NCBI RefSeq assembly: GCF_032931615.1
Contig: NZ_CP136762.1
Coordinates: 62,001-126,000, forward strand
Reading direction: 5' to 3'
Length of the DNA: 64,000 bases
Source: Palleronia sp. LCG004
GTDB taxonomy: Bacteria > Pseudomonadota > Alphaproteobacteria > Rhodobacterales > Rhodobacteraceae
Numbering within the stretch: position 1 is the stretch's first letter; every line of letters begins with the position of its first letter. The notes under the pieces were generated by a model, which saw only the letters and a list, made by a program, of their open reading frames with translations, ran no database searches and was not told where the DNA came from. This document shows, one piece after another, positions 26,370 to 35,087 of the stretch. The position numbers and the translations under genes were made by a program.

Positions 26370-26819
26370 ATGGCCAACGACACCTTCGACCGAACCCGTT
26401 CGGCGGGATACCTCGCCAACCACCTGGCCCGGCTCTTCGCGCAGCGTCTGCACGAGCGTATCAGGCCGCTCGGCCTCGCCCCCGCGCAGTTCATGACGCT
26501 GCTGGAGCTATGGGAGGGGGACGGCCTGACGCAGCGCGATCTGTTCGAACGTCTCGATGTCGAACAGGCGACCATGGCGAACACCCTCGTCAGGATGGAG
26601 CGGGACGGATTGATCGAGCGCCGCGCCCACGCGACGGATGCCCGTGCGAAAACGATCCACCTCACGCAACGGGCGCGCGACCTGCGCGGCCCGGCGCAGG
26701 CCGCCGCGCGGGAGGTGAACGCCATGGCGCTCGGGCATCTCGATGGCGACGACCTCGATCTCTTCGTGTCCACCATGCGCCGCGCGGTCGAGAGGCTGAA
26801 GGCGGGAGGCGCCGGCTAG
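26370..26819 (+). CDS. MarR-family transcriptional regulator
   Basis: 149 residues. The winged helix-turn-helix (APAQFMTLLELWEGDGLTQRDLFERLDVEQATMANTLVRMERDGLIERRAHATDARAKTIHLTQRA) includes the DAR wing that is typical of MarR. An in-frame ATG at 26334 would add 12 residues, and neither start has a clear ribosome site. It probably represses itself and the divergent membrane-protein gene; an AT-rich 80-base gap lies between them. Confidence 0.88.
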   Translation: MANDTFDRTRSAGYLANHLARLFAQRLHERIRPLGLAPAQFMTLLELWEGDGLTQRDLFERLDVEQATMANTLVRMERDGLIERRAHATDARAKTIHLTQRARDLRGPAQAAAREVNAMALGHLDGDDLDLFVSTMRRAVERLKAGGAG

Positions 26820-26884
26820 CCCACGCGCCATCGCGGCCGCGTCGTGGCCCGTCTCGATCGGATGCGCCGCGAGCGTTCCGGCTT

Positions 26885-26912
26885 GGGGCGGTCGGCCAGG
26901 ACCCACCGCCCC
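26885..26912. terminator. Possible hairpin between marR and the enone reductase gene
   Basis: GGGGCGGT and ACCGCCCC form an 8-base-pair stem with a 12-base loop between two convergent genes. There is no T run. This is a weak candidate. Confidence 0.4.
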
Positions 26913-26924
26913 CATGCTTTCCGC

Positions 26925-27992
26925 TCAGTTCTTCGGCAGGATGCCGTCGGCCCGGAGGCGGTCGAACAGATCGTAGAACGACCGGTCCGAGGCGATATAG
27001 CCGGTGAAGCCCATCTCCCGGCTCTTGCCCATATCGGTGACGACCTCGATCGGGCGACCCAGATCGGCATCGGTATGCCACGGAGAGGCGAGGCGGCTCA
27101 GATCGCGCTCGGCCAGTCCGTGGCGATCTGCGATCCCGGCCCAGACCTCGGCATCGTCCGCCATCTGCCGTTCGAGCGGGCGTTCCGTGCCGTCGAACTC
27201 TTCCGCCTCGATGCCGAACCATTCGGCGATGCGGCCCCACATCCAGCTCCAACGAAAGACGTCGCCGTTGACCACGTTGAAGTCCTCGTTCCGCGCCTCG
27301 GGGGTCGTGGCCGCCCATGCCATCTGCGCGGCGAGCTGCCGCGCGTCGGTCATGTCGGTGAGCGATTCCCATTGCACCTGCGAGCCCGGAAAGCGGAAGG
27401 GCCGCCCCGTCTCGCGACAGATCGTGGCATAGACGGCCAGCGTCTGCCCCATGTTCATCGCGTTGCCGATCGCCTTGCCGATGACCGTATGCGGGCGATG
27501 GACGCTCCAGCCGAAGCCGTCACGCTCGGCCGCCGCAAAAAGCTCGTCCTCCTGCGCATAGTAGAAGTTGTCGACATCCAGCCGGCCCTGGTTCTCGCGG
27601 AACGGCGTCTTGGGAAGCTCGCCCTTGCCGTAGGCCTCGAAGGGCCCGAGGTAATGCTTGAGCCCGGTGGCCAGCGCGACATGCTCGACCGAGCTCTTGC
27701 CGCGCAGCGCATCGAAGAGATTGCGCAGCATCAGGGAATTGACGCGGATGTTCTCCGCCTCGGTGTCCATCCTCAGCCATGTCGTCAGGAAGACATGCGT
27801 GGGGTCCACGCCTTCCAGCGCCCGGCCAAGGCTGTCGGGGTCCAGCAGATCGGCCGCGACGGGGGTGACCCCGTCCATCTCCTTCGGCGTCCGGGCAAGG
27901 CCGAAGACCTCCCAGCCTTCGGTCACCAGCCTGTCCGCGAGGGCGCTGCCCTGGATTCCGGTGACACCGACCACCAATGCGCGTTTCGTCAT
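26925..27992 (-). CDS. PRISE-like short-chain reductase (progesterone 5-beta-reductase/iridoid synthase family)
   Basis: 355 residues of the extended/atypical SDR fold. The dinucleotide motif is GVTGIQGS (9-16). PRISE-type markers are TGLKHYLGPFEAYGKG with catalytic K112, LDVDNFYYAQEDEL with the catalytic Tyr at 144/145, WSVHRPHTVIGKAIGNAMNMG, and VYATICRETGRPFRFPGS. In plants this family reduces the double bond of enones such as progesterone or 8-oxogeranial with NADPH. Bacterial members are poorly characterised. The start ATG at 27992 has GGAGAG. It is divergent from an HxlR regulator that probably controls it. Confidence 0.82.
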   Translation of the reverse strand: MTKRALVVGVTGIQGSALADRLVTEGWEVFGLARTPKEMDGVTPVAADLLDPDSLGRALEGVDPTHVFLTTWLRMDTEAENIRVNSLMLRNLFDALRGKSSVEHVALATGLKHYLGPFEAYGKGELPKTPFRENQGRLDVDNFYYAQEDELFAAAERDGFGWSVHRPHTVIGKAIGNAMNMGQTLAVYATICRETGRPFRFPGSQVQWESLTDMTDARQLAAQMAWAATTPEARNEDFNVVNGDVFRWSWMWGRIAEWFGIEAEEFDGTERPLERQMADDAEVWAGIADRHGLAERDLSRLASPWHTDADLGRPIEVVTDMGKSREMGFTGYIASDRSFYDLFDRLRADGILPKN

Positions 27993-28024
27993 GTCGTTCT
28001 CTCCATTCGTTTCCCGATCCGACC

Positions 28025-28077
28025 TAGGCACCCCGACGCACCTGCGCTAGACGGCACCGAAATGGGACGTAGGCACC
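28025..28077. promoter_or_regulatory. Direct repeats in the reductase-HxlR promoter
   Basis: TAGGCACC occurs at 28025-28032 and 28070-28077, 45 bases apart, in the 96-base gap between the divergent genes. HxlR-type regulators often bind such paired sites. Assignment is inferred from position only. Confidence 0.35.
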
Positions 28078-28088
28078 TGGAGGTAACC

Positions 28089-28499
28089 ATGCGGCAGGGC
28101 AGCGACGAACGGGAATGGCGCGAGGATTGCGCGCCGCGACGGGTGCTCGACATCTTCTCGACGAAATGGACCAGCATGATCCTGCACACGCTCGACGCGC
28201 TGCATGACGGAGAGGCCCGCACCGGCGTCCTGCAGCGAAGCCTTCCGGGGATCTCCAAGAAGATGCTCGTCCAGACCCTGCGCGAGATGGAGGCCAGCGG
28301 CCTGATCGAACGCCATGTCGAAAGCGCCGTCCCCCCGGCCGTGCGCTACAGTCTGACGCCGCTCGGCCACCGCTTCGTGGGCCTCATCGACCTGGTCTAC
28401 GATTGGGGCCGGATGAACGCGGATGCCCTCGACGCGCTGCAAAGCCGCGACCGGTCCCGCAAGGATGCCCAACCAAAGTCGGCACCGACCGGCGCCTGA
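28089..28499 (+). CDS. HxlR-family transcriptional regulator
   Basis: 136 residues. The HxlR winged helix includes WREDCAPRRVLDIFSTKWTSMILHTL, with the conserved redox/electrophile-sensing cysteine (C14), and ISKKMLVQTLREMEASGLIERHV. The start ATG has GGAGG six bases upstream. Divergence from an enone reductase gene fits a known theme: HxlR-type sensors respond to reactive electrophiles and induce enone- or aldehyde-reducing enzymes. That role is inferred here. Confidence 0.9.
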   Translation: MRQGSDEREWREDCAPRRVLDIFSTKWTSMILHTLDALHDGEARTGVLQRSLPGISKKMLVQTLREMEASGLIERHVESAVPPAVRYSLTPLGHRFVGLIDLVYDWGRMNADALDALQSRDRSRKDAQPKSAPTGA

Positions 28500-28624
28500 A
28501 CGCACAGCCGCCACCGGCGACACGGATCGCGCCGATGACCGGGCCGCCCGACAGCGATCCTCACCGCACGTCGAAGCTGCGCATCGCTGCCCGGCCGCGC
28601 AATCCTGCCCCGGCCCGCGTTCCC

Positions 28625-29281
28625 CTACCCTTCCCCGTCGCGCCGTTCGCCCTCCGCGACGATTTCCAGCACGTCGTCGGGCAGCGGCCGCTGCAGCGCC
28701 TTCGCCTCGTCGAACGGCGCGGTCAGCCAGGTCTCCCACTCCTCGGGCTCGGTCAGGATGAGCGGCATGGCCTTGGGATGGATCGCACCCACGACCGCAT
28801 TCGCCTCCGTGGTGAGAAACCCGTAGAGCTCCGCCGTCACCTCGCCCTCCTTCACCTTTCTCACGCTCGTCCATTCGGTCCAGATGCCCGCGAAGAACAT
28901 GAGCGGCCGGTCCTCTCCGCGCGCGAACCAGACCGGCGTCCGGCTCCTGTCCTTTTCGACGCGATACTCCGAAAAGCTCGTGAACGGCACGAGGCAGCGA
29001 TGCTCCGGCCCGAGCCAGCGCCGCCAATGCGACGATCCGAGATTGCGCACGTTGGTCACGCCCGGATCGGTCTTGCGGTTCTTCAACGCGAAGGCCGGCG
29101 ACGGCATCCCCCACCGCATCATCGCAAGCTCGCGCCCCTCCCGTCCCTCGCGCACCACCGGTGCCGCCTGATCGGGAAAGATCGCGGGCTGCGGCGCGAG
29201 GTTGCCGGTCCGGTCGACCATCGCCCCCGCGATCTCGAGGATCGCGGCCTGCCCCTTGGTCAGTGAATAAAGATTGCAGAT
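28625..29281 (-). CDS. SRAP family abasic-site DNA protein (YedK/HMCES-like), apparent AUC start
   Basis: 218 residues. SRAP markers are the N-terminal Cys-Asn-Leu-Tyr, LAPQPAIFPDQAAPVVR, MRWGMPSP, the NVRNLGS segment, HRCLVPFTSFSEY with the active-site Glu, and TEANAVVGAIHPKAMPLIL. SRAP proteins need a cysteine at position 2, freed by Met removal, to form a link to abasic sites in single-stranded DNA. The codon before this Cys is ATC (29279-29281), with GGAGGAGG about eight bases upstream, so translation probably starts at AUC. Upstream canonical starts would add a long non-conserved extension and bury the cysteine. Confidence 0.82.
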   Translation of the reverse strand: MCNLYSLTKGQAAILEIAGAMVDRTGNLAPQPAIFPDQAAPVVREGREGRELAMMRWGMPSPAFALKNRKTDPGVTNVRNLGSSHWRRWLGPEHRCLVPFTSFSEYRVEKDRSRTPVWFARGEDRPLMFFAGIWTEWTSVRKVKEGEVTAELYGFLTTEANAVVGAIHPKAMPLILTEPEEWETWLTAPFDEAKALQRPLPDDVLEIVAEGERRDGEG

Positions 29282-29597
29282 GGCTCGATCCTCCTCCGTC
29301 CGGGGCGCGCGCGCCCCCGTCGCGCCGAAAACCGGATGCGTCGCGCTCCCACGCTGCCCGTCCGCGCAGACTTTTGGAAGGCCTCCTGCCCAATCGCGCG
29401 CCCCACGGCCTTCGACGGCACGAAAATCGCCCTCGCGGCGCGAACGCGTCCGAACTCGCCCGCCCTTCATAAGCCGCCGACGCCCCCGGACCGGTCTCCC
29501 GCAACGATCCCAGGGGGGCGGACATCGCGCCTTCCGTCGGAATGCCCGCCTTTCTATGGTGCATGGCAAATCCCCCTGTTCCCGGAAGGATCACGTC
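29282..29597. other. Divergent intergenic region
   Basis: 316 bases between the SRAP start (minus) and the acyl-CoA dehydrogenase start (plus). Frames open through it, but no product is recognisable. A GGAGGAGG site at 29289-29296 (minus) serves the SRAP gene and a GGAAGGA-like site serves the dehydrogenase. No repeats were seen. Confidence 0.5.
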
Positions 29598-30764
29598 ATG
29601 GATTTCGAACTTACCGAGGATCAGGTCGCCATCGTCGATACCGTCGGGCGCATCTGCCGGAAATTCGGCGACGAATACTGGCTGGAAAAGGACAGGACCG
29701 GCGGATTTCCGACCGATTTCTACGATGCGCTCGCCAGCGAGGGCTGGCTGGGGATCTGCACGGCCGAGGAACATGGCGGCGCGGGGCTCGGCGTGGCGGA
29801 GGCCGCGATCATGATGCGGACCATCGCGGCCTCGGGGGCCGGGCTTTCGGGGGCATCGGCGATCCACATCAACATATTCGGGCTGAAACCCGTCGAACTC
29901 CACGGCACGCCCGGGCAGAAGGACCGGATGCTCCGGCCCATGACCGAAGGGCGGACCAAGTCCTGTTTCGGCGTGACCGAACCAAATACCGGTCTGAACA
30001 CCACCCAGCTCAAGCTTCGCGCCGAAAGGCGGGGGGATCGGTACGTCGTCAACGGGCAGAAGGTCTGGATCTCGACCGCGCAGGTGGCCGATCGCATATT
30101 GCTTCTCGCCCGGACGACCCCTCTCGAGGAGGTGGGAAAACCGACCGAGGGGCTCTCGCTGTTCTACACCCCGATGGATCGCGACCGCATCAGGGTGCGC
30201 GAGATCGAGAAGATGGGCCGGAAGGCCGTCGATTCGAACGAGCTCTTCTTCGAGGATTTCGAGATCCCGCAGGAGGACCTCATCGGCGAGGAAGGGGCCG
30301 GGTTCGGCTACATCCTGCACGGGCTGAACCCCGAACGCATCCTGATCGCCGCCGAGGCGGTGGGGCTCGGCATGGTCGCGATCGAGCGGGCCGCCAGCTA
30401 CGCGAACGAACGGCATGTCTTCGACCGGCCCATCGGCAAGAACCAGTCGATCCAGCATCCGCTCGCGATCTGCCGCTCGGAACTTGAGGCCGCCTGGCTG
30501 ATGGTGCTCAAGGCGGCATGGGAATTCGACACCGGCAGGCCCTGCGGCGCGACGGCCAACATGGCGAAATACCTCGCCGGCGAAGCCGGGTTCAACGCCT
30601 GCCAGCAAGCGGTCATGACCCATGGCGGGTTCGGCTATGCCAAGGAATACCATGTCGAACGCTACCTGCGCGAAAGCCTGATCCCCCGGATCGCACCGGT
30701 TTCGCCGCAACTGGCGCTCTGCTACATCGCCGAGCGCGTGCTGGGGCTGCCCAAGTCCTACTGA
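29598..30764 (+). CDS. Acyl-CoA dehydrogenase
   Basis: 388 residues with the three-domain ACAD layout: an N-terminal helical domain (LTEDQVAIVDTVGRICRKFGDEYW), a central beta domain (SCFGVTEPNTGLNTTQLKLRAERRGDRYVVNGQKVWIS) and a C-terminal helical domain (GLNPERILIAAEAVGLGMVAIERAASYA... HGGFGYAKEYHVERYLRES). It binds FAD and oxidises an acyl-CoA to the 2-enoyl-CoA, passing electrons to ETF. Chain-length preference cannot be read. It stands alone between SRAP and the iclR gene. Confidence 0.92.
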   Translation: MDFELTEDQVAIVDTVGRICRKFGDEYWLEKDRTGGFPTDFYDALASEGWLGICTAEEHGGAGLGVAEAAIMMRTIAASGAGLSGASAIHINIFGLKPVELHGTPGQKDRMLRPMTEGRTKSCFGVTEPNTGLNTTQLKLRAERRGDRYVVNGQKVWISTAQVADRILLLARTTPLEEVGKPTEGLSLFYTPMDRDRIRVREIEKMGRKAVDSNELFFEDFEIPQEDLIGEEGAGFGYILHGLNPERILIAAEAVGLGMVAIERAASYANERHVFDRPIGKNQSIQHPLAICRSELEAAWLMVLKAAWEFDTGRPCGATANMAKYLAGEAGFNACQQAVMTHGGFGYAKEYHVERYLRESLIPRIAPVSPQLALCYIAERVLGLPKSY

Positions 30765-30862
30765 CGCACGGGCCGGGCCTGCGGGCCGCGCTGCCGTCTC
30801 CTCGCGGAACACCGCACGCCATCGGTGTCGCCACGGTCGGTATTCCCGTCCGACGGGAACGC

Positions 30863-30904
30863 CGTTCTGTCTTACACTGAAATGTCTGTTCTGCTAAACA
30901 GAAC
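30863..30904. promoter_or_regulatory. Likely IclR operator upstream of iclR
   Basis: The inverted repeat GTTCTG-CTAAA-CAGAAC lies at 30888-30904, 35 bases before the iclR start. A further half-site CGTTCTG is at 30863-30869, 24 bases upstream of TGTTCTG at 30887. The same AGAACA half-site recurs as 21-base direct repeats before two other operons, which supports an autoregulatory site. Confidence 0.6.
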
Positions 30905-30939
30905 GCCAATCCCCTCACCCGAAGCTTGTGGACCCGCCC

Positions 30940-31662
30940 ATGACATCTGAAACGACGGAAAAGGCATCCCGCGGCGTCGCCGCCGTGGATCGCGCCCTTT
31001 CGATCGTCGCGGCACTCGAAGCCAGCGACATGCCGCGCAATCTCTCCGAACTCTCCCGCGCCACCGGGCTCTACAAGAGCACGATCCTGCGCCTGCTCGA
31101 GTCGCTCCTGGATGCCGGATACGTCATCCGCGTCGACGAGGCGAAATACGCCCTCGGGCCCGCCGTGCTGCAGCTGGGAATGTCCTACGAGCGGACCAAC
31201 CCGCTCAAGCACTACATCTTTCCGATCTTCGAACGGCTGGTCGCCGCCGATGTCGAAAGCCCGTCCTTCCACGTCCGCCAGACCGAGGCCGAGCGGCTGT
31301 GCCTGTTCCGCATGAACTCCAACCATTCCACGCTCGACCGCGTCCGCGAGGGGGATCGCCTTCCGATCGGCCGCGGCGCGGCGGGCAAGGTGCTGATCGC
31401 ATTCGGCGCGACCGGGCAACCGGGCGAGGAATTCGACCGGATCCGCGAAAGCGGCATCGCGCTGTCGCTGGGCGAGCGGGACAAGCTCTGCGCGGGCATG
31501 GCGGCCCCGGTCTTCGCCGGGCGCAACAGGCTGATCGGCGCGCTGTCGCTTTCCGGCCCGCGGGAACGCTTCGCCCCCGACGATGTCGCACGGATGACGC
31601 CGCTCCTCACCTCGGCGGCGAGCGAGCTCAGCACCGGGCTCGGCGGGAAGTTCCCGTACTGA
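30940..31662 (+). CDS. IclR-family transcriptional regulator
   Basis: 240 residues. The winged helix-turn-helix is at the N-terminus (RGVAAVDRALSIVAALEASD... LSELSRATGLYKSTILRLLESLLDAGYVIR), followed by the IclR GAF-like effector domain (~80-235; GRGAAGKVLIAF, GMAAPVFAGRNRLIGALSLSGPRERF). A GTG at 30928 could add four residues. The operon beginning 167 bases downstream and the divergent promoter at 43.7 kb carry the same half-site as its own promoter, so this is probably the regulator of the 31.8-48.2 kb catabolic genes. The effector is unknown, but usually a pathway carboxylate. Confidence 0.9.
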   Translation: MTSETTEKASRGVAAVDRALSIVAALEASDMPRNLSELSRATGLYKSTILRLLESLLDAGYVIRVDEAKYALGPAVLQLGMSYERTNPLKHYIFPIFERLVAADVESPSFHVRQTEAERLCLFRMNSNHSTLDRVREGDRLPIGRGAAGKVLIAFGATGQPGEEFDRIRESGIALSLGERDKLCAGMAAPVFAGRNRLIGALSLSGPRERFAPDDVARMTPLLTSAASELSTGLGGKFPY

Positions 31663-31753
31663 ACCCGATCGTCACCCGACCCGCCCATCCCGGCAGCCTC
31701 CTGACACCGCTGCGCCAAATCGGACTTGCAATCCGACGCCATCCGCTTAAAAA

Positions 31754-31782
31754 CAGAACACATGAACCGACAGGCAGAACAC
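31754..31782. promoter_or_regulatory. CAGAACA direct repeat (IclR site) before the AtuA/TAXI operon
   Basis: CAGAACAC at 31754-31761 and again at 31775-31782, exactly 21 bases apart (two helical turns), 48 bases before the first gene of the operon. The same 21-base arrangement is found at 43726-43753. Confidence 0.65.
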
Positions 31783-31829
31783 CTAGACATGGTTTCACCT
31801 GAACACTCGACGAAGTGGACGGACGGGCG

Positions 31830-32162
31830 ATGACCTTCGTGGAGCTGCACACGCTTGCGCACGGGCGATCCGGCGACAAGGGCAATCGCCAGAACATCTC
31901 GGTCATTCCCTACGACGCGGACGACTGGGATCATCTGGTCGAGCATGTGACCGAGGCCGCCGTCGCCCGCGCGTTCGCGCATCGCGGCGTGGGCCGCGTC
32001 CGCCGCTATCTTCTGCCGAATCTGCCGGCGATGAATTTCGTTCTCGACGACGCGCTCGAAGGCGGCGTCAATTCGGCCCTGTCGCTGGATACGCACGGCA
32101 AGTCGGCGTCGTTCCTGCTCCTTTCCATACCGATCCCGGTCAGGACGCAGCACGCCACGTAA
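31830..32162 (+). CDS. AtuA C-terminal (ferredoxin-fold) domain as a separate protein
   Basis: 110 residues. ELHTLAHGRSGDKGNRQNISVIPYD is the signature start of the C-terminal domain of AtuA-type proteins, and the rest (VTEAAVARAFAHRGVGRVRRYLLPNLPAMNFVLDDALEGG... SLDTHGKSASFLLLSIPI) covers the whole domain. In typical AtuA (acyclic terpene utilisation) this is fused to the large domain. Here the large domain is encoded separately at 35084-36442, with a TAXI-TRAP transporter between them. It probably forms a complex with that protein. Confidence 0.82.
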   Translation: MTFVELHTLAHGRSGDKGNRQNISVIPYDADDWDHLVEHVTEAAVARAFAHRGVGRVRRYLLPNLPAMNFVLDDALEGGVNSALSLDTHGKSASFLLLSIPIPVRTQHAT

Positions 32163-32190
32163 TGGGATCGGATCTCAGGGAGGACGTCAC

Positions 32191-33162
32191 ATGAACAACT
32201 TGATCAAGGCCGGGCTTTTGGTGGCCGCGAGCCTGTCACCCGCGCTGTCGCACGCGCAGACCGAGCGTCTCGCCATCGGCTCGACCGCATCCTCGTCCAG
32301 CCATTACGGCTATTTCGTCGCGGTGAGCCAGGTCATCAACAACCAGGTCGACGGCGTCGAGACCAACGTGGTTGAGACGGGCGCCACGCTCGACAACCTG
32401 CGCCGCCTTCAGCGCAATCAGGTCGATATGGGCCTCGTGACGACCAACGTGGCCTACGACGTCTATAACGGCGAAGGCGACTTCGAGGGCGCACCCTACG
32501 AGGGTCTCGTCCTCTGGGTCTACGGCGTGTCGCTCCAGAATGTCGTCGTGCGCGAGGACAGCGGCATCACCGAGCTTTCGGGCCTCGAAGGTGCCCGCTT
32601 CAATCCCGGCATCGTCGGCTCGGGCACCGAGGCGACGGCCGAGGCGGTCTTCTCCGCGCTGGAGATCGCGCCCGACTTCGTTCGCGGATCGACCGGCGAC
32701 ATCGTCGACCAGATCAAGGACAACCGCGTCACGGGCTACGTCAAGTCGAGCGCGGGCCAGAATCTCGACGCGTCCTCCATCGACATCTCGACCCTGACGC
32801 CGATCCGCGTTCTGGGCCTGACCGACGAACAGGCCGCCACCATCGAGGCCGAACTCCCGAGCCTCTCGATCGTGGACGTGGCCGATGGCGAGGCCGCCTC
32901 CGGCATTCCGGCCTATTCCACCTGGGCCTATGCCACCACGACGATGGCGCGTCCCGATCTGGACGAGGAAACCGCCTACCGGATCACCAAGGCCATCTGC
33001 GAGGACGAGACCGTCCAGGCGGCCGCCTTCGCCGGTCTCAAGGGGTCCGACATTCCCCAGATGACGATGGAGCTCTCGACCTCGCCCCTGCATCCCGGCG
33101 CGATCCGCTATTACGAAGAAATCGGCGTCGAAGTGCCCGATCGCCTGCGTCCGGCCGAATGA
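32191..33162 (+). CDS. TAXI-family TRAP solute-binding protein
   Basis: 323 residues. A signal peptide (LIKAGLLVAASLSPALSHAQ) is followed by a TAXI receptor: LAIGSTASSSSHYGYFVAVSQVINN, VVETGATLDNLRRLQRNQVDMGLVTTNVAYD, FNPGIVGSGTEATAEAVFSAL, and the C-terminal LHPGAIRYYEEIGVEVPDRLRP, which is typical. It delivers an organic acid to the fused permease whose start overlaps this stop by four bases. Confidence 0.9.
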   Translation: MNNLIKAGLLVAASLSPALSHAQTERLAIGSTASSSSHYGYFVAVSQVINNQVDGVETNVVETGATLDNLRRLQRNQVDMGLVTTNVAYDVYNGEGDFEGAPYEGLVLWVYGVSLQNVVVREDSGITELSGLEGARFNPGIVGSGTEATAEAVFSALEIAPDFVRGSTGDIVDQIKDNRVTGYVKSSAGQNLDASSIDISTLTPIRVLGLTDEQAATIEAELPSLSIVDVADGEAASGIPAYSTWAYATTTMARPDLDEETAYRITKAICEDETVQAAAFAGLKGSDIPQMTMELSTSPLHPGAIRYYEEIGVEVPDRLRPAE

Positions 33163-35087
33163 GCATCCGGGACGAAAACGCCGCGGGTGAGCCCGAAGCT
33201 CACCCCGGTTCGAGCCTTCACGTCGCCCTTCGCAACGGATTGTCGCTGGCGACGGGCTGCTTCATCCTCTGGACGGCCCTTTCGGGGCCGTTCGACGCCC
33301 TCGTGCAGCGATCCGTCATGCTGGCGCTGGTCCTCACGCTGGGCTTCCTGACATTCCCGATCCGGGTGAACGGACGCACGCCGATCTGGGCGATGGCGCT
33401 CGACGCCGTGCTCTGGGCCGGCTCGCTCGCCGCCTGCATCTACGTGGCCGTGACCGCGCCCACGATCATGACGACGCTGCCGCTGGCCACGAATACCGAC
33501 ATCGCGCTGGCCGTGGTCCTTGTCCTCGCGATCATGGAGCTGTCGCGCCGTGCCGTCGGGCTGGCATTCCCCATCCTCATCCTCGTGGGCATCGCCTACG
33601 TCTTCTACGGCCATCTGATCGAGGGCCGTCTCGGCCATCGCGGCTACGACATCCGCTTCGTCACCGAAACGCTGCTCCTGTCGGATATCGGCGTCTGGGG
33701 CACCCTGACCGGGATCGCCGCGACGATGATCGCGGCCTTCGTGCTCTTCGGGGCCATGCTGCTGCGCTCGGGCGGGGGCGAGACCTTCATGGACCTCGCC
33801 ATCCTCGTCTCGGGCCGCCGGGTCGGCGGCGCGGCCAAGATCGCCACGATCGCCTCGGCCTCCTTCGGCACGGTCAACGGCAGCGCCGTGGCCAATGTCG
33901 CGACCACCGGCGCGATGACCATCCCGCTGATGAAGCGGATCGGATATCCCGCCCCCCTCGCCGCCGCGGTCGAGGCCGTCGCATCGACCGGCGGGCAGAT
34001 CACGCCCCCCATCCTGGGGGCCGCCGCCTTCATCATGGCCGAGATCGTCGGCGTCGATTACCTGCGCGTCGCACTCGCCGCGCTGATCCCCGCCGCGCTG
34101 TTCTATTACGGCGCGCTCACGACGATCCACCTGATCGCCCTGCGCAACAATTACGGCATCGTCCCCGAGGACGAGATCCCCGCGGCCCGCGATGTCCTGA
34201 CCCCCCTGCGGCTGCTTCCGATCATCGGCGGCATCGGCGGGCTGATGTGGATGCTGGTCGATGGCCGCTCGGTGGCCTACGCGGCCGGGATCGGGATCAT
34301 CGGGATGCTGCTGCCCTTCATCGTGGGCGACCTCTTCGTCAACCGCGACCCGAGACGCACGGCGGGCAGGCTCGTCGCCGGGCTGACCGAGGCCGGATCG
34401 GGCATCGTCATCGTCTTCGTCATGCTGGCGGGCGCGCAGATCCTCGTCAGCCTCGTGAACCTCACGGGCGTCGGCGTCACCATCTCGTCGCTGACGGTCG
34501 CGCTCGGCGGCCAGTCGATGATCCTCGTCGGGCTCATCGTGGCGGCGGCCTGCCTGATCCTCGGCATGGGCATTCCCACCACCGCCGCCTACGTGCTGGT
34601 CGCCGCCGTCATGGCCCCGGCGCTGATCGAGATCGCGATCGAACCGCTGGCCGCGCACATGTTCGTCTTCTACTTCGCGACGATCTCGGTCATCACGCCA
34701 CCGCTCTGCGTGGCGGTCTTCGTCGCGGCGTCGATCGCGGGCACGCCGTGGTTCGGCGTGGCGCTGAACGCCGTGCGGCTCGGGGCGGTGACCTACGTGG
34801 TGCCCTTCATGTTCCTGACCTATCCCGGAATGCTCTGGTCCGGCACCGGCTTCCAGATCGCCGAGGCCGCGTTTTCCGGGTTCGTCCTGGTCACGGCCTT
34901 CTCGCTTCTGCTGTCGGGCACCAAGATACGCGGATCGCGGTGGGCATCCGTCGCGCTCTACGCCCCTGCCGCGGCGCTGGCCGTCTGGCCGTCGCATCTG
35001 GCGCTTGCCGCGGCGACCCTGCTGACCGTGACGGGGATGGTGCTGGGGCGGCCCTTCCGGCCCCGCCCCGGGGGGATCTCCGCATGA
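33159..35087 (+). CDS. TRAP transporter permease, fused 4TM/12TM (TAXI type)
   Basis: 642 residues and about 16-18 hydrophobic segments. The N-terminal part is the DctQ-like section, and the DctM-like core begins near residue 130. Recognisable stretches are FGTVNGSAVANVATTGAMTIPLMKRIGYP, STGGQITPPILGAAAFIMAEI and LGMGIPTTAAYVLVAAVMAPAL. Fused permeases of this kind pair with TAXI receptors. The stop overlaps the AtuA start (ATGA). Confidence 0.92.
   Translation: MSIRDENAAGEPEAHPGSSLHVALRNGLSLATGCFILWTALSGPFDALVQRSVMLALVLTLGFLTFPIRVNGRTPIWAMALDAVLWAGSLAACIYVAVTAPTIMTTLPLATNTDIALAVVLVLAIMELSRRAVGLAFPILILVGIAYVFYGHLIEGRLGHRGYDIRFVTETLLLSDIGVWGTLTGIAATMIAAFVLFGAMLLRSGGGETFMDLAILVSGRRVGGAAKIATIASASFGTVNGSAVANVATTGAMTIPLMKRIGYPAPLAAAVEAVASTGGQITPPILGAAAFIMAEIVGVDYLRVALAALIPAALFYYGALTTIHLIALRNNYGIVPEDEIPAARDVLTPLRLLPIIGGIGGLMWMLVDGRSVAYAAGIGIIGMLLPFIVGDLFVNRDPRRTAGRLVAGLTEAGSGIVIVFVMLAGAQILVSLVNLTGVGVTISSLTVALGGQSMILVGLIVAAACLILGMGIPTTAAYVLVAAVMAPALIEIAIEPLAAHMFVFYFATISVITPPLCVAVFVAASIAGTPWFGVALNAVRLGAVTYVVPFMFLTYPGMLWSGTGFQIAEAAFSGFVLVTAFSLLLSGTKIRGSRWASVALYAPAAALAVWPSHLALAAATLLTVTGMVLGRPFRPRPGGISA

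Noticed and set aside
29282..29569. N-terminal extension of the SRAP gene from an ATG at 29569
   Set aside because: The extension is Arg-rich, not like any SRAP protein, and would bury the required N-terminal cysteine; the AUC codon with its own ribosome site is more plausible.
33111..34997. Long open frame on the minus strand
   Set aside because: It is antisense to the fused TRAP permease, its translation is dominated by Arg, Asp, Gly and His with no recognisable domain, and it has no plausible start context. Typical shadow of a GC-rich gene.
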